Shown: one piece after another, positions 36,401 through 44,895 of the stretch | Numbering within the stretch: position 1 is the stretch's first letter | Layout of the letters: every line of letters begins with the position of its first letter | DNA from: AP-15 sp963700185 | GTDB taxonomy: Bacteria > Pseudomonadota > Alphaproteobacteria > ATCC43930 > CGMCC-115725 | DNA length: 64,000 nucleotides | Direction of reading: 5' to 3' | Assembly (NCBI GenBank): GCA_963700185.1 | Contig: CAVOWP010000030.1 | Location: forward strand, 434,001 to 498,000 | Notes under the pieces: model-generated | Databases searched by the model: none | What the model saw: only the letters and a program-made list of their open reading frames with translations | Told to the model about the DNA's origin: nothing | Made by a program: the position numbers and the translations under genes

Positions 36401-38694
36401 GCGACTACAAGGGAGGCCACGAGTTTGGGCGGTTGGCCATCGACCTTGCCGAGCGCAGCGACAACATCGTGCAACGCTGCAAGATCGCTCTGATTTTCGC
36501 CGGCTTCATCAATTTCTGGCGTGAACCGATCGAGACGAGCATCGAGCTGCTGCGTTCCTCGTTGAGGCTGGCGCTGGATTGCGGCGACGTTCAATACGCC
36601 AATTACTCGATACTCCAGACGATTTTCCTCAAGCTCGCATGCGGCGCCGAGCTTGGCGACGTGTATGCCGAGGCAAAGCGCCGCGAGAGTTTCGTCCAGC
36701 AGACCAAGGACGGCTTCGCGATTGCGAACCTGCGCATTCGCTTACAATACGTTCTCGCTCTCAAGGGCGAGACCGCGGAACCCACCAGTCTCGCCGACCA
36801 GGACTACGACGAGGAGGCTGCCGTTGCCGAGTTCCGCGCGGCCGGAAATATGACGACCATCTCCTATTACCTGGTCATCAAGCTCCAGCTCGCGTTTCTG
36901 TTCGGCGATTATGCGGCGGCAGCCGGCCATGCGCAGTCCTCGCAGGCTCATATTCATTATGTGCCCGGCCAGATCATGGTCATTCAGCATTTTTTCTTTT
37001 ATGGTCTGACCGCCGCGGCGTTGTTGCGCACCGGCGCCTCGCCGCGCCGTGCGCTGCTGCGCAGTCTCTCGCGCTCCCGTTCGAAGCTGCGGCGGTGGGC
37101 GCGCAACGCCCCGCAAAACTTTTTGGCGCATCATCTCCTGCTCGAAGCGGAGGTCGCCTATTGCAGAGGCCGCAGAGAAAGGGCGGAACGGCTATACGAC
37201 GAGGCGATCGCCACGGCAAAACGCGGCGGTTTCCTCGATCTCGAAGCGCTCGCCAATGAACTTGCCGGGCATTATTTTGCGTCCCGGGACCGGCTCGTGG
37301 TCGCCGCCACTTACTTGCAAGAGGCCAGCGTCGCTTACGGACGCTGGGGGGCGCGTGCGAAGGTGGCGCAGCTTTCGCTAACCCAGGCGCCGCTGCTGGC
37401 CGGGCCGTCTCGGGCGCATAACGAGGTGGGTCCGGAGGAGGAGCGCCGGACGGGCGAGCGGCGCGACCTGATCGACCTCGACACGGTAATGCGCGCCTCG
37501 GTGGAACTCTCCTCAGAGGCCGAAGCAGACCGCCGCCTTAGCCGGCTGATGAAGCTCGTGCTCGAGAGCGTCGGCGGCGAGCGCGGCTTCTTCATCACGA
37601 TGGAGGCCGGCGCCTTGCATATCGAAGCTGCCGGCGACGTGGACGAGAACAAGATGGCGGCGTACCAACTGCCGTCGATCGAGGTGGAGGCGCATTTGTC
37701 CCCACAGATCGTCACCTACGTGTTGCGCACGGGGCACGACCTGGAGCTCGATGACGCTCGTGCCGATGCGCGCTTCGCGTCGTGTTCGTACATTCGACAA
37801 CGGGCGCCTCGCTCCATTCTGTGCGTCCCCTTGTCCAAAAAAGGAGAAGCGCTCGGCGCCGTCTATGTCGAGAACAATTTGGCGCCGGGCATTTTTGGCG
37901 CCGATCGGCTGAACGCCTTAAAGCTTTTGGCCCAGCAGGTCGGCGTCGCCGTGGAGAACGCACGGCTTTCCCGGTATCTGAAGGACAACGATACGACCTT
38001 GCAGGCGGCGCTGCAGAATATCGCGGTTCTGGAACGCATCAAAAGTCAACTCTCCAAGTTCGTGCCGCAGACCTTGCAGCGCTTGATCGAGACCAATCCC
38101 GGCGACCCCGATCTTGAAATGCGCAACGAGGACGCCTCGGTCTTGTTTCTCGACATGGCCGGCTACACCCGTATGAGCGAGCAGCTGGATACGGAAGAGT
38201 TGAACGAGCTGATCGAAACATACTTTTCGAGCTATTTCGACGACATCCACGGCAATGGCGGGGACATCAGCGAGATTGCCGGCGATGGGCTGATGATCCT
38301 GTTTCGCGACTCCGATCCGCTGGCCCATGCGCGCGCCGCGGCACGCACCGCGCTGCTGGTGCGCGACAAGACGGCCAGGCTCAACAACGAGCGCCGAAAC
38401 AGGTGGCCCCCGGTCGTCATCAATATCGGGATCAATTCCGGCGCGGTGTTGATCGGCGCCAGCAAGATCCACAGTCAATTGGGCACGCGCTGGACATTCA
38501 CCGCCAACGGCTACAACACGAACCTCGCCGCGCGGATCGGCGGCTCGGCGGTGAACGGCGCGATTTTGGTCAGCGAGGAAACCGCTCGCCGCCTGGGCGA
38601 CGGGTTCGCGCTACGCGATGCCGGGGATCAAACATTCAAGGGCATCAGCCGCTCGATCAAAATCTTCAGCATCGCCGAACCGCAACCCGTCTGA
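33487..38694 (+). CDS. Pseudokinase / AAA-ATPase / GAF / class III nucleotide cyclase
   Basis: 1735 aa. Kinase-like domain at about 15-275 keeps the beta-3 lysine (VFIKTP) but has HKNLNP instead of HRDxxxxN and DFS instead of DFG, so it is probably catalytically dead. AAA/STAND-type ATPase at about 310-650: Walker A GAPGVGKS, Walker B LTMFLDDLQWAD. Long helical TPR-like region to about 1300. GAF domain about 1345-1497, short coiled coil, then class III cyclase from about 1545: metal aspartates in FLDMAGYT and IAGDGLMI, transition-state Asn and Arg in NLAAR. The residue usually Lys in adenylate cyclases is Glu (SEIAGD) and the usual Asp is Thr (FTANG). Soluble. An ATG upstream at 33445 is less likely than this one. 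Confidence 0.9.
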   Translation: MLGAPHHRAADLRIFVPGYTVLARAWDDARTITFQGRGTESGAPVFIKTPKARPPPAEDLLALQRDYDVGTSLRSSGTLSAVAHLRHGDTEYLVFPDDGLRPAGELLLIERPGIALCLEFAVRLANILDRLHRTQIIHKNLNPYSVWFDLRSLETKISDFSLAVRSREPAPAPHSLTQPQGDPRYIAPEQTGRIPRGTDPRTDLYSLGALLYHVVTGRPPFGGTEVLELLHAHLARLPLPPHAIDDKIPEPLSQIVMKLLAKVPEERYQTAKGLEMDLGECLTQWHAHGRIGGIIPGARDAAASFRMPSKLYGRERHLAVIRAALERAGRGTTELVLVEGAPGVGKSQLVRAIEPEAREHGAFITAKFDQFKQNEPYSFIAQAFRELTRQLLFGSEEQLQLWRRRLGNSLGRNGRVITDVVPDIELIIGSQPVVQTLPAAEKRNLFNRLFRRFIRVFARADHLLTMFLDDLQWADPASLELLRTLVTDPQSGHFLVIGAYRRTESNGYDPVAHSLDDLTSVDVSMSRVELVGLEPCDVADLLRDTFQGPAAEIAALAALVLQKTDGNPFFISQFLSFLHRDGLIEFDYRAGRWIWDLRRISAQGITEDVLELMSRKFVRLPPLTREALKSASCMGSRFDLARLALVMGSAEEALADALRAAEREGLILQFDAADAPDPAVEIAVAAPRAAVIFQFLHDRVQQAAHALIPSEARQALRLRIGRMLLASLPPEERQAAPFEVLDNLNEGAALVTAPAEREEIARLNLAAGRRARDSTAYDAALGYFRSGMGVLAADAWEDVYQLAFDLHLECFECAYVTGHMDEANQLFLEVLTSAKTRIDKSKAYYTKILLSTALDPSEEAIGMGIEALQLFGQKLPSAPTRLRLLAEICRVMCLLRGRRAHALHSLSPMTDLDHRATIGLLMSICPAAYFHNPDLMALAALRIVGLSLRHGNASASSFGYVLYALIRGALFGDYKGGHEFGRLAIDLAERSDNIVQRCKIALIFAGFINFWREPIETSIELLRSSLRLALDCGDVQYANYSILQTIFLKLACGAELGDVYAEAKRRESFVQQTKDGFAIANLRIRLQYVLALKGETAEPTSLADQDYDEEAAVAEFRAAGNMTTISYYLVIKLQLAFLFGDYAAAAGHAQSSQAHIHYVPGQIMVIQHFFFYGLTAAALLRTGASPRRALLRSLSRSRSKLRRWARNAPQNFLAHHLLLEAEVAYCRGRRERAERLYDEAIATAKRGGFLDLEALANELAGHYFASRDRLVVAATYLQEASVAYGRWGARAKVAQLSLTQAPLLAGPSRAHNEVGPEEERRTGERRDLIDLDTVMRASVELSSEAEADRRLSRLMKLVLESVGGERGFFITMEAGALHIEAAGDVDENKMAAYQLPSIEVEAHLSPQIVTYVLRTGHDLELDDARADARFASCSYIRQRAPRSILCVPLSKKGEALGAVYVENNLAPGIFGADRLNALKLLAQQVGVAVENARLSRYLKDNDTTLQAALQNIAVLERIKSQLSKFVPQTLQRLIETNPGDPDLEMRNEDASVLFLDMAGYTRMSEQLDTEELNELIETYFSSYFDDIHGNGGDISEIAGDGLMILFRDSDPLAHARAAARTALLVRDKTARLNNERRNRWPPVVINIGINSGAVLIGASKIHSQLGTRWTFTANGYNTNLAARIGGSAVNGAILVSEETARRLGDGFALRDAGDQTFKGISRSIKIFSIAEPQPV

Positions 38695-38700
38695 GCGCCC

Positions 38701-38794
38701 GAGGAGACGTAGGATGGGTTGAGCTGAGCGAAGCCCATCGCCTGCGCTCGTTGCGATGGGTTTCGCGCTGCTCCACCCATCCTACGCCTCCTCG
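38701..38794. repeat. Long imperfect inverted repeat (REP/MITE-like)
   Basis: GAGGAG(A)CGTAGGATGGGT at the left is matched by its complement at the right with one difference, and an inner pair GAAGCCCATCG / CGATGGGTTTCG continues the fold. The stem of the cyclase gene and the FAD gene converge here. This CGTAGGATGGGT family is dispersed in many proteobacteria. It may stop transcription from both sides. Confidence 0.8.
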
Positions 38795-38804
38795 CTGGTA
38801 AAGC

Positions 38805-40463
38805 TTAGATGCGGCGCAGTAGCTGCTTCATCGCGCCGAAGCCGGGATGCGGCAGGCCGTGATCGAAGAGGCTTTGGTCGATCTTCTTCAATGGCTCGAA
38901 GATCGCCGGCTCTCTGAGGTCCCAGACCGCGCAGGGCTGCGCCGTTGAGCCGGCTCTCGTCAGAATGCCGTTGACGGCTCTTCGCGCCGCTTCGTTGGCG
39001 CCCTCCATCGTTGCAAGATTGGTGTTCGTCCGCACGTAATCGGACGCGAGGAACAGGTTGTCGATACCGGTGACCGCATCGGGCCTATTCGCCCACGAGC
39101 CGACGGTGTTGATCAACAGCGGCTCTTTATCGACGAGGGTTCCCCCGAGCGGTACCGGGAAGCCGATGTCGGGATCGAGAAACCAGTCGAGCCGATCAGC
39201 GTCGATGAGCGGATCCCCGCTGCCTTGAAAATGCGCAACCAGTTGAGCCCAGCATTCGTCCGCGACCTCCTGGGCGGAGCTGCACTGCGCGGCCGTTTTG
39301 TTCGTCGTCTTGTTGCCTGGCGTAACCCAGTCGGAAATGTCGACCGAAATCAGCCCCGCAATCTGCCCGTTGCCGTATTGCAGCAGGTCCGTGCCGGGCC
39401 AGAACTGCGGCTGGGCGATGCAGGTCAGCGCCCAAGCGGAGTCCGCTAGGTTTATATGCCCACGGCAGCCCGTTACGTTGCGTTTCAAATAGAACTGGAT
39501 GCCGTTCATCCAGCGAACTTCCAACCGCGCGACATTCGCCAGTGACGGGGCTCTAGCCTTCATCTGCGCATTAAATAAAGTCGTGGCGACTTCCGCCGGG
39601 ACAGCCAGCAGATAGTAATCACCTCGGATCGTTGGCGCCGGCTGATTTACGACAGCGCCGGTAATGACCGTCCCGTCGAAATCGAACCTGTCGATGGCCG
39701 AATTCTTGAATATTTTCACTCCTTTCCCAGTGAGAAAGGCTTCCCAGGGGGCGATCCACACATCGCTGGTCGGCCCGTTCAATACGCGATCCAGGGTGCC
39801 AAACTGCTGGGCGAGGCTCATGAGCATCTGAATGAGGATGGTGCTGATCGTCCGCGTGTTGGCGATTTTTGCGACCATTGCGACCAGGGATCGGGTAAGG
39901 CCGGTGGCAAGCAATTTTTGATATGCCGTCGGCCGGCTCTCCGCTTCGATAAAATCCCACCATTGACTCGTCTCGAGCTTCGCCAGCCGGCGGTCGTTGC
40001 ACATCGACATGACATCGAGAAGCCGATCGATAAAGAAGGCGCCGTCAGCCGGCCTGACGCCCAGCACTTCCTGTGTGAACAAGTCGTGCAAAACCAGTCG
40101 CCAGTCGTCAATTGTTTTCGGCTGGTGCGTCGGAAACGTAAAAAAGGGCCTCCCTTCCTGAGCGACTGTCGACTCCGGCGCGTTCACCAGATTATCGAGC
40201 ACCCCATTGAGGTTGCTTCCAACGGGAATCCGCCGCATCGTGTCGGTGACGTGCTGATAGAAGCCCGGAAAAAAGCGAAACCCGTGCTCGCCCGGAAGGT
40301 CGCGTCTGCCGTCGATGCCTGAACCGACCTTGGTGACGCTCCGGGCCTTGCCGCCGACCACGGCGGATCTCTCGTATACCTCGACCTCGAAGCCCCTCTC
40401 GACGAGCTCGTGCGCGGCGCTGAGACCCGCCACACCGCCGCCCAGGACGATAACCTTTGCCAT
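38805..40463 (-). CDS. FAD-dependent amine-oxidase/phytoene-desaturase-like protein
   Basis: 552 aa from the ATG preceded by GCGGAGGGAGC; upstream in-frame ATG codons lack such a site. ADP-binding motif VIVLGGGVAGLSAAHELVER with E at VEVYERS, then GGKARS and GEHGFRFFPGFYQHV, and near the end DNLFLASDYVRTNTNLATME, a typical FAD-closing region. Related enzymes dehydrogenate carotenoids or squalene derivatives. No carotenoid gene is adjacent. C-terminus FGAMKQLLRRI. Confidence 0.88.
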   Translation of the reverse strand: MAKVIVLGGGVAGLSAAHELVERGFEVEVYERSAVVGGKARSVTKVGSGIDGRRDLPGEHGFRFFPGFYQHVTDTMRRIPVGSNLNGVLDNLVNAPESTVAQEGRPFFTFPTHQPKTIDDWRLVLHDLFTQEVLGVRPADGAFFIDRLLDVMSMCNDRRLAKLETSQWWDFIEAESRPTAYQKLLATGLTRSLVAMVAKIANTRTISTILIQMLMSLAQQFGTLDRVLNGPTSDVWIAPWEAFLTGKGVKIFKNSAIDRFDFDGTVITGAVVNQPAPTIRGDYYLLAVPAEVATTLFNAQMKARAPSLANVARLEVRWMNGIQFYLKRNVTGCRGHINLADSAWALTCIAQPQFWPGTDLLQYGNGQIAGLISVDISDWVTPGNKTTNKTAAQCSSAQEVADECWAQLVAHFQGSGDPLIDADRLDWFLDPDIGFPVPLGGTLVDKEPLLINTVGSWANRPDAVTGIDNLFLASDYVRTNTNLATMEGANEAARRAVNGILTRAGSTAQPCAVWDLREPAIFEPLKKIDQSLFDHGLPHPGFGAMKQLLRRI

Positions 40464-40541
40464 AGCCGCTCCCTCCGCAATGGCGCCGATTTGCAATCGG
40501 CTAGACCGGCGTCGCTCGGCATGCAACTGGCTGCGTTATTG

Positions 40542-40576
40542 CCGTTGGTGCCACCCCGCCGGATTTGAACCGGTAT
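40542..40576 (-). other. tRNA 3'-end-like fragment (T-arm plus acceptor CCA)
   Basis: On the minus strand it reads ACCGGTTCAAATCCGG then CGGGGTGGCACCA, which looks like a T-arm and acceptor end with CCA. The outer T-stem pair mismatches and no complementary 5' acceptor (GCCACCCC) or D/anticodon arms are found 60-80 bases away. It is at best a fragment. Confidence 0.25.
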
Positions 40577-40762
40577 TCTCCCCCTGGAGAGGTAAAATCG
40601 CTCACCGGCGCTCCGCAGCGGGATACATGGTAAAGACAAACTCGACGTCGCGCAATTCGGGCGGCCGCCCGGCGTCTCGACATCTACTGGATAAACGACC
40701 GGGTGCCCGCCGACCGCCAATCTGCTATGCACAGCAAGACGACGCCTTCGATGGAGATGCTG

Positions 40763-41398
40763 ATGAGGATCGCCATGATCGGTGCCGGCAATGTCGGGTC
40801 GGCGCTCGGGCTCGCCTGGCTGCGCGGCGGAGAGGATGTCGTCTTTGGCGTGCCCGACCCTGCCGACCCTAAATACCGTTCGCTGCCCGAGGAGAGGCGG
40901 CGCACCGCGCCGCAAGCGGCTCGAGGTGCCGAACTCATTGTCCTTGCGACACCCTGGCCGGCCACCGAGGCAGCGGTGAAGAGCCTCGGCGACCTCACCG
41001 GCAAGATCGTCATCGATTGCACCAATCCTCTCGGCATGGGGCCGAATGGTTTGGAGCTCGTGCTCGGCCACTCGACCTCGGCCGGCGAGCAGGTGGCGTC
41101 CTGGGCGCCGGGCGCAGCGGTGTTCAAGACCCTCAACCAGATCGGTGCCGACAGCATGGACAAGGCGGCGCTGTTCCCGGTTCGCCCGGTCATGTTTATT
41201 GCCGGCGATGATCCGTCGAAAAAGCCGGTTGTCATGTCGCTGATCGCAAAGCTCGGCTTTGAGCCGGTCGACGCCGGCCCGCTGCGGATAGCGCGGCTGC
41301 TCGAACCGTACGGCATGCTGTGGATCGACCAGGCGCTCAATCGCGGACGAGGCCCCAGCTTCGCCTTCGCGATCACCGAGCGGTCATCCGGCCCTTAG
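40763..41398 (+). CDS. NADP-binding dinucleotide protein (F420:NADPH oxidoreductase / NpdG-like)
   Basis: 211 aa. Start at the ATG six bases after GGAG (MRIAMIGAGNVGSALG); several ATGs just upstream lack a site. Rossmann motif MIGAGNVGSALGLAW, LIVLATPW, IVIDCTNPLG, and C-terminal GFEPVDAGPLRIARLLEP: the NADP-oxidoreductase/coenzyme-F420 family 2, which in non-F420 organisms has no settled role. Located just upstream of accD. Confidence 0.85.
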   Translation: MRIAMIGAGNVGSALGLAWLRGGEDVVFGVPDPADPKYRSLPEERRRTAPQAARGAELIVLATPWPATEAAVKSLGDLTGKIVIDCTNPLGMGPNGLELVLGHSTSAGEQVASWAPGAAVFKTLNQIGADSMDKAALFPVRPVMFIAGDDPSKKPVVMSLIAKLGFEPVDAGPLRIARLLEPYGMLWIDQALNRGRGPSFAFAITERSSGP

Positions 41399-41439
41399 GG
41401 CGCCTCGACAAACTACCGGCGCCCGGCTACAAGCCGGCG

Positions 41440-42348
41440 ATGAGCTGGCTCACCAATTTCGTATTGCCGAAGATCCGGGCGGTTGTGACCAGGAAAGCGG
41501 TGCCGGAAAATCTCTGGCACAAATGCCCGGGCTGCGAGCAGATGCTGTTTTATCGCGAGCTCGAAGCCAATCTTCATGTGTGCCGCAACTGCGGCCATCA
41601 TTTGCGCATCGGCGCCGAGCGGCGCTTGAAGATGCTGTTCGACGACGGCGCCTTTACCCGGATAGAGTTGCCCCGGACGGCAGTTGATCCGCTGCGGTTC
41701 CGCGACCGCAAACGCTACACCGACCGTCTGAAAGAAGGGCAAGCGGCGCTGGGTCCGCGCAGCGACGCGGTGGTCGTCGCGCACGGGCGGATCGGCGGCG
41801 TGCCGGCGGTGGTCGCTGCGTTCGAATTCGCCTTTATGGGTGGCTCAATGGGCGTGGCTGCTGGGGAAGCGATCCTCGCGGCTGCAAAGCTCGCCGTGTT
41901 GCAGGAGGCGGCGCTAATCGTCGTCCCGGCCTCGGGCGGCGCACGCATGCAGGAGGGCGTGCTGTCCCTCGTGCAGATGCCGCGGACGATCATCGCCGCC
42001 GAAATGGTCAAAGAGGCGGGCCTGCCCTACCTCGTCGTGCTGACCGATCCGACGACCGGCGGCGTCTCGGCGTCCTTTGCGATGGTCGGCGACATCACGC
42101 TCGCCGAACCCGGAGCGGTGATCGGCTTTGCGGGCGCGCGAGTCATCGAGGAGACAATTCACGAAAAGCTGCCCGACGGGTTTCAGCGCGCGGAGTATCT
42201 GCTCGAACATGGCATGGTCGACCAGGTGGTGCCGCGCGCCGAGTTGCCCGCGACATTGGCGCGCATTCTCCGATTGCTGCGCAACCCGCACCCGCCGACA
42301 GTGGTTCCGCAGATCGAAGCCCTTCCGGACCTCCGTGGGGCAGAATGA
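41440..42348 (+). CDS. accD: Acetyl-CoA carboxylase carboxyltransferase subunit beta
   Basis: 302 aa. N-terminal zinc finger with Cys29, Cys32, Cys48 and Cys51 (HKCPGC...VCRNC), then the crotonase-fold carboxyltransferase with AAGEAILAAAKLA, VPASGGARMQEG and DPTTGGVSASFAM. Works with AccA, AccB and AccC to make malonyl-CoA for fatty-acid synthesis. folC starts within its stop (ATGA), the accD-folC order common in Alphaproteobacteria. Confidence 0.96.
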   Translation: MSWLTNFVLPKIRAVVTRKAVPENLWHKCPGCEQMLFYRELEANLHVCRNCGHHLRIGAERRLKMLFDDGAFTRIELPRTAVDPLRFRDRKRYTDRLKEGQAALGPRSDAVVVAHGRIGGVPAVVAAFEFAFMGGSMGVAAGEAILAAAKLAVLQEAALIVVPASGGARMQEGVLSLVQMPRTIIAAEMVKEAGLPYLVVLTDPTTGGVSASFAMVGDITLAEPGAVIGFAGARVIEETIHEKLPDGFQRAEYLLEHGMVDQVVPRAELPATLARILRLLRNPHPPTVVPQIEALPDLRGAE

Positions 42349-43631
42349 CTGCGCCGACCAGCGACCGGGTTCTCGATCGCCTCGGCCGGCTGCATCCGAA
42401 GCTGATCGATCTGTCGCTCGGGCGCGTCGAGCGGCTTCTCGCGGCATTGGGTAATCCGCAGGATCAGCTCCCCCCAGTTGTGCACGTCGCCGGCACCAAG
42501 GGCAAGGGCTCGACGGTGGCCACGATGCGGGCCTGTCTCGAGGCCGCGGGCTACCGTGTGCATGCCTACATCTCGCCGCATCTCGTCCGTTTCCACGAGC
42601 GCATCCGCCTCGCCGGGCGGCTGATCGACGAGGAGGCGCTGATCGCGCTTCTCGAAGAATGCGAGTGCGCCAATCGGGATGCGCCTATCACCTTTTTCGA
42701 GATCACGACGGCAGCAGCCTTTCTTGCCTTTGCCCGCTCGCCGGCCGACATCGTGCTGCTCGAGGTCGGGCTCGGCGGCCGGCTCGACGCGACCAACGTC
42801 GTCCGCCGCCCGGCGGTCACCGCGGTCACGCCGGTTTCGCTCGATCATCAGGCATTTCTCGGCGACACGGTCGCTGCGATCGCCGGCGAAAAGGCCGGGA
42901 TTCTGAAAACCGCCGTAACGGCGGTCATCGCCCCGCAGCCAAGTGAGGCTGCGTCAGTAATCGAGGCGCGCGCTGCGGCCGTTTCGGCGCCGCTCTACCG
43001 GGCACGCCGCGAGTGGCGCTGCGAGGTTTCCGGCACAGGAATGCGCTACGAAGGCAAGGGCTGGCGGCTCGACCTTCCTTTGCCCTCGCTGATCGGCGCA
43101 CACCAAATCCTCAATGCCGGCACGGCTGTTGCCTGCCTGGAACGGCTATCCGGTTTTGATATCCCCACTGAAGCCATTGCCGGCGGCTTGCGCCATATCG
43201 ACTGGCCGGCGCGGCTGCAGCTGCTCCGGCACGGGCCGCTGGTCGAAGCGGTACCGCCCGACTGGGAATTGTGGCTCGATGGCGGCCACAACCCGTTGGC
43301 CGGCGAGATCCTCGGCGATGTTGCTGCCGGCTGGCGCGACCGTCCCCTCTACCTTGTCGTCGGCATGATGAATACCAAAGACGCCGCCGGCTTTATCGCT
43401 CCGCTGGCCAAGTACGCCCGTGCCCTTTGGGCGGTCACGATCCCGGGGGAGAAGAATGCGCTCCCCGCCGAGGCGATTGCCGACGCTGCCGGCTCGGTCG
43501 GGCTCCCGGCGCAGACAGCGGATTCGGTTGTCGCTGCAATTCGCGAGATTCCTGTGCACGATGTCAACGGGCGCGTCCTCATCTGCGGTTCGCTATACTT
43601 CGCAGGAAGGGTGCTCGCCGAGAACGGCTGA
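42345..43631 (+). CDS. folC: Bifunctional folylpolyglutamate / dihydrofolate synthase
   Basis: 428 aa. P-loop VAGTKGKGST at 48-57, substrate motifs HAYISPHLVRFHERI, GLGGRLDATNV, SLDHQAFLGDT and EKAGILK. Adds glutamate to dihydropteroate and to folates. Four-base overlap with accD implies translational coupling. Confidence 0.96.
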   Translation: MTAPTSDRVLDRLGRLHPKLIDLSLGRVERLLAALGNPQDQLPPVVHVAGTKGKGSTVATMRACLEAAGYRVHAYISPHLVRFHERIRLAGRLIDEEALIALLEECECANRDAPITFFEITTAAAFLAFARSPADIVLLEVGLGGRLDATNVVRRPAVTAVTPVSLDHQAFLGDTVAAIAGEKAGILKTAVTAVIAPQPSEAASVIEARAAAVSAPLYRARREWRCEVSGTGMRYEGKGWRLDLPLPSLIGAHQILNAGTAVACLERLSGFDIPTEAIAGGLRHIDWPARLQLLRHGPLVEAVPPDWELWLDGGHNPLAGEILGDVAAGWRDRPLYLVVGMMNTKDAAGFIAPLAKYARALWAVTIPGEKNALPAEAIADAAGSVGLPAQTADSVVAAIREIPVHDVNGRVLICGSLYFAGRVLAENG

Positions 43632-43647
43632 GAAGGGGAGGTTCGCA

Positions 43648-44802
43648 ATGATCTACAGCACCGATCGCATACTGACGGCTCATGCGGGGTCCCTTCCGCG
43701 CCCCGACGATCTGCGGGAGATGGTGCTGGCGAAGGCGCGCGGCGAGGCTCAAGACCAGGCTGCACTCGACGCGCGCCTCAAATCGGCAGTAGCGGAGATC
43801 GTCAAGCGCCAGGTCGCGTGCGGTCTCGACGTGGTAAACGACGGCGAATTGTCGAAGCCGAATTTTACCGATTACGTCTCGGCGCGGATCGCCGGCTGTG
43901 AAAATCGGCCGGGCACCGGGTTCCGGCGGCTCAGCATGACCGCGCGGGACGAAACAAAATTCGCCGAATATTTCGCGGCGCATCCGCGCCCGCGCTATTC
44001 CGGCGGCCCCACCATGCCGGTCTGCGTCGACAAGCTGCGCTATGTCGGTCAGGCCGAACTCGCGCGCGACCTCGATAATTTCAAGGCGGCTCTCGCCGGA
44101 GTGACTGTCGCGGAAGCCTTCCTGCCGGCGAATACACCGGGGACGATCGAGCATTGGATGGGGAACGAACATTACGAGAGCGACGAGGCGTTCCTGTTCG
44201 CGATCGCCGAGGCAATGCGCGAGGAATACAACGCAATTGTCGATGCGGGTTTCCTCCTACAGATCGATGATCCCGACCTCCCGGATGGCTGGGCTTGCCT
44301 GCCCAAAATCACGGTTCCGGAGTATCGCAAATACGCCGCGCTGCGGATCGACGCGTTGAACCACGCGCTGCGCGACATTCCGAAAGAGAAGGTCAGATTG
44401 CATGTGTGCTGGGGCAGCTTTCATGGGCCACACCACGACGACATTCCACTCCGGGACATCATCGATCTGATCTTCCGGGTGCGCGCCGGGAGCTATTCGA
44501 TCGAGGCGTCCAATCCTTGCCATGAGCACGAATGGCGGGTCTTCGAGGAAATAAAGCTGCCGGAAGGCGCCACCCTCGTCCCGGGGGTCGTCGGCCACTG
44601 CACCGATTTTATCGAGCATCCCGATCTGGTGGCCGAGCGCCTGGTGCGCTACGCCAAGCTGGTCGGCCGCGAGAACGTACTGGCCGGCACCGATTGCGGC
44701 CTCGGCACGCGGGTCGGCCACCCTTCGATCTGCTGGGCCAAGTTCGAAGCCATGGCGGAAGGGGCGCGCCGCGCCACAAAGACCCTCTGGGGCCGCGCCT
44801 AG
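43648..44802 (+). CDS. Cobalamin-independent methionine-synthase-like (MetE C-terminal domain) protein
   Basis: 384 aa, ATG after GAAGGGGAGG. TIM-barrel UROD/MetE fold: AHAGSLPRPDDLREM, GLDVVNDGELSKPNFTDYV, LQIDDPDLPDGWA, VRLHVCWGSFHGPHH, GVVGHCTDFIEHP and GTDCGLGTRVGHP carry the His and Cys residues that bind zinc in the family. It is half the length of full MetE, so a methyl- or alkyl-thiol transferase (CoM- or methionine-type) rather than a complete methionine synthase. 16 bp after folC. Confidence 0.88.
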   Translation: MIYSTDRILTAHAGSLPRPDDLREMVLAKARGEAQDQAALDARLKSAVAEIVKRQVACGLDVVNDGELSKPNFTDYVSARIAGCENRPGTGFRRLSMTARDETKFAEYFAAHPRPRYSGGPTMPVCVDKLRYVGQAELARDLDNFKAALAGVTVAEAFLPANTPGTIEHWMGNEHYESDEAFLFAIAEAMREEYNAIVDAGFLLQIDDPDLPDGWACLPKITVPEYRKYAALRIDALNHALRDIPKEKVRLHVCWGSFHGPHHDDIPLRDIIDLIFRVRAGSYSIEASNPCHEHEWRVFEEIKLPEGATLVPGVVGHCTDFIEHPDLVAERLVRYAKLVGRENVLAGTDCGLGTRVGHPSICWAKFEAMAEGARRATKTLWGRA

Positions 44803-44810
44803 AAGCGGCC

Positions 44811-44895
44811 CGAGATTGCTTCGCTAAGCTCGCAATGACAGTGCGAGTCGTGCATTGTCATTGCGAGGAGCGCCTAGAGCGACGCGGCAATCTCG
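44811..44895. repeat. Imperfect inverted repeat (REP-like)
   Basis: CGAGATTGCTTCGCTAAGCT followed by CGCAATGACA, and TGTCATTGCGAGGAGCG leading to GCGGCAATCTCG: ends complementary, typical of the dispersed CTCGCAATGAC family. Immediately after the MetE-like gene. Confidence 0.8.

Noticed and set aside
40542..40640. Complete tRNA gene
   Set aside because: No 5' acceptor strand, D-arm or anticodon arm matching the T-arm-like part.
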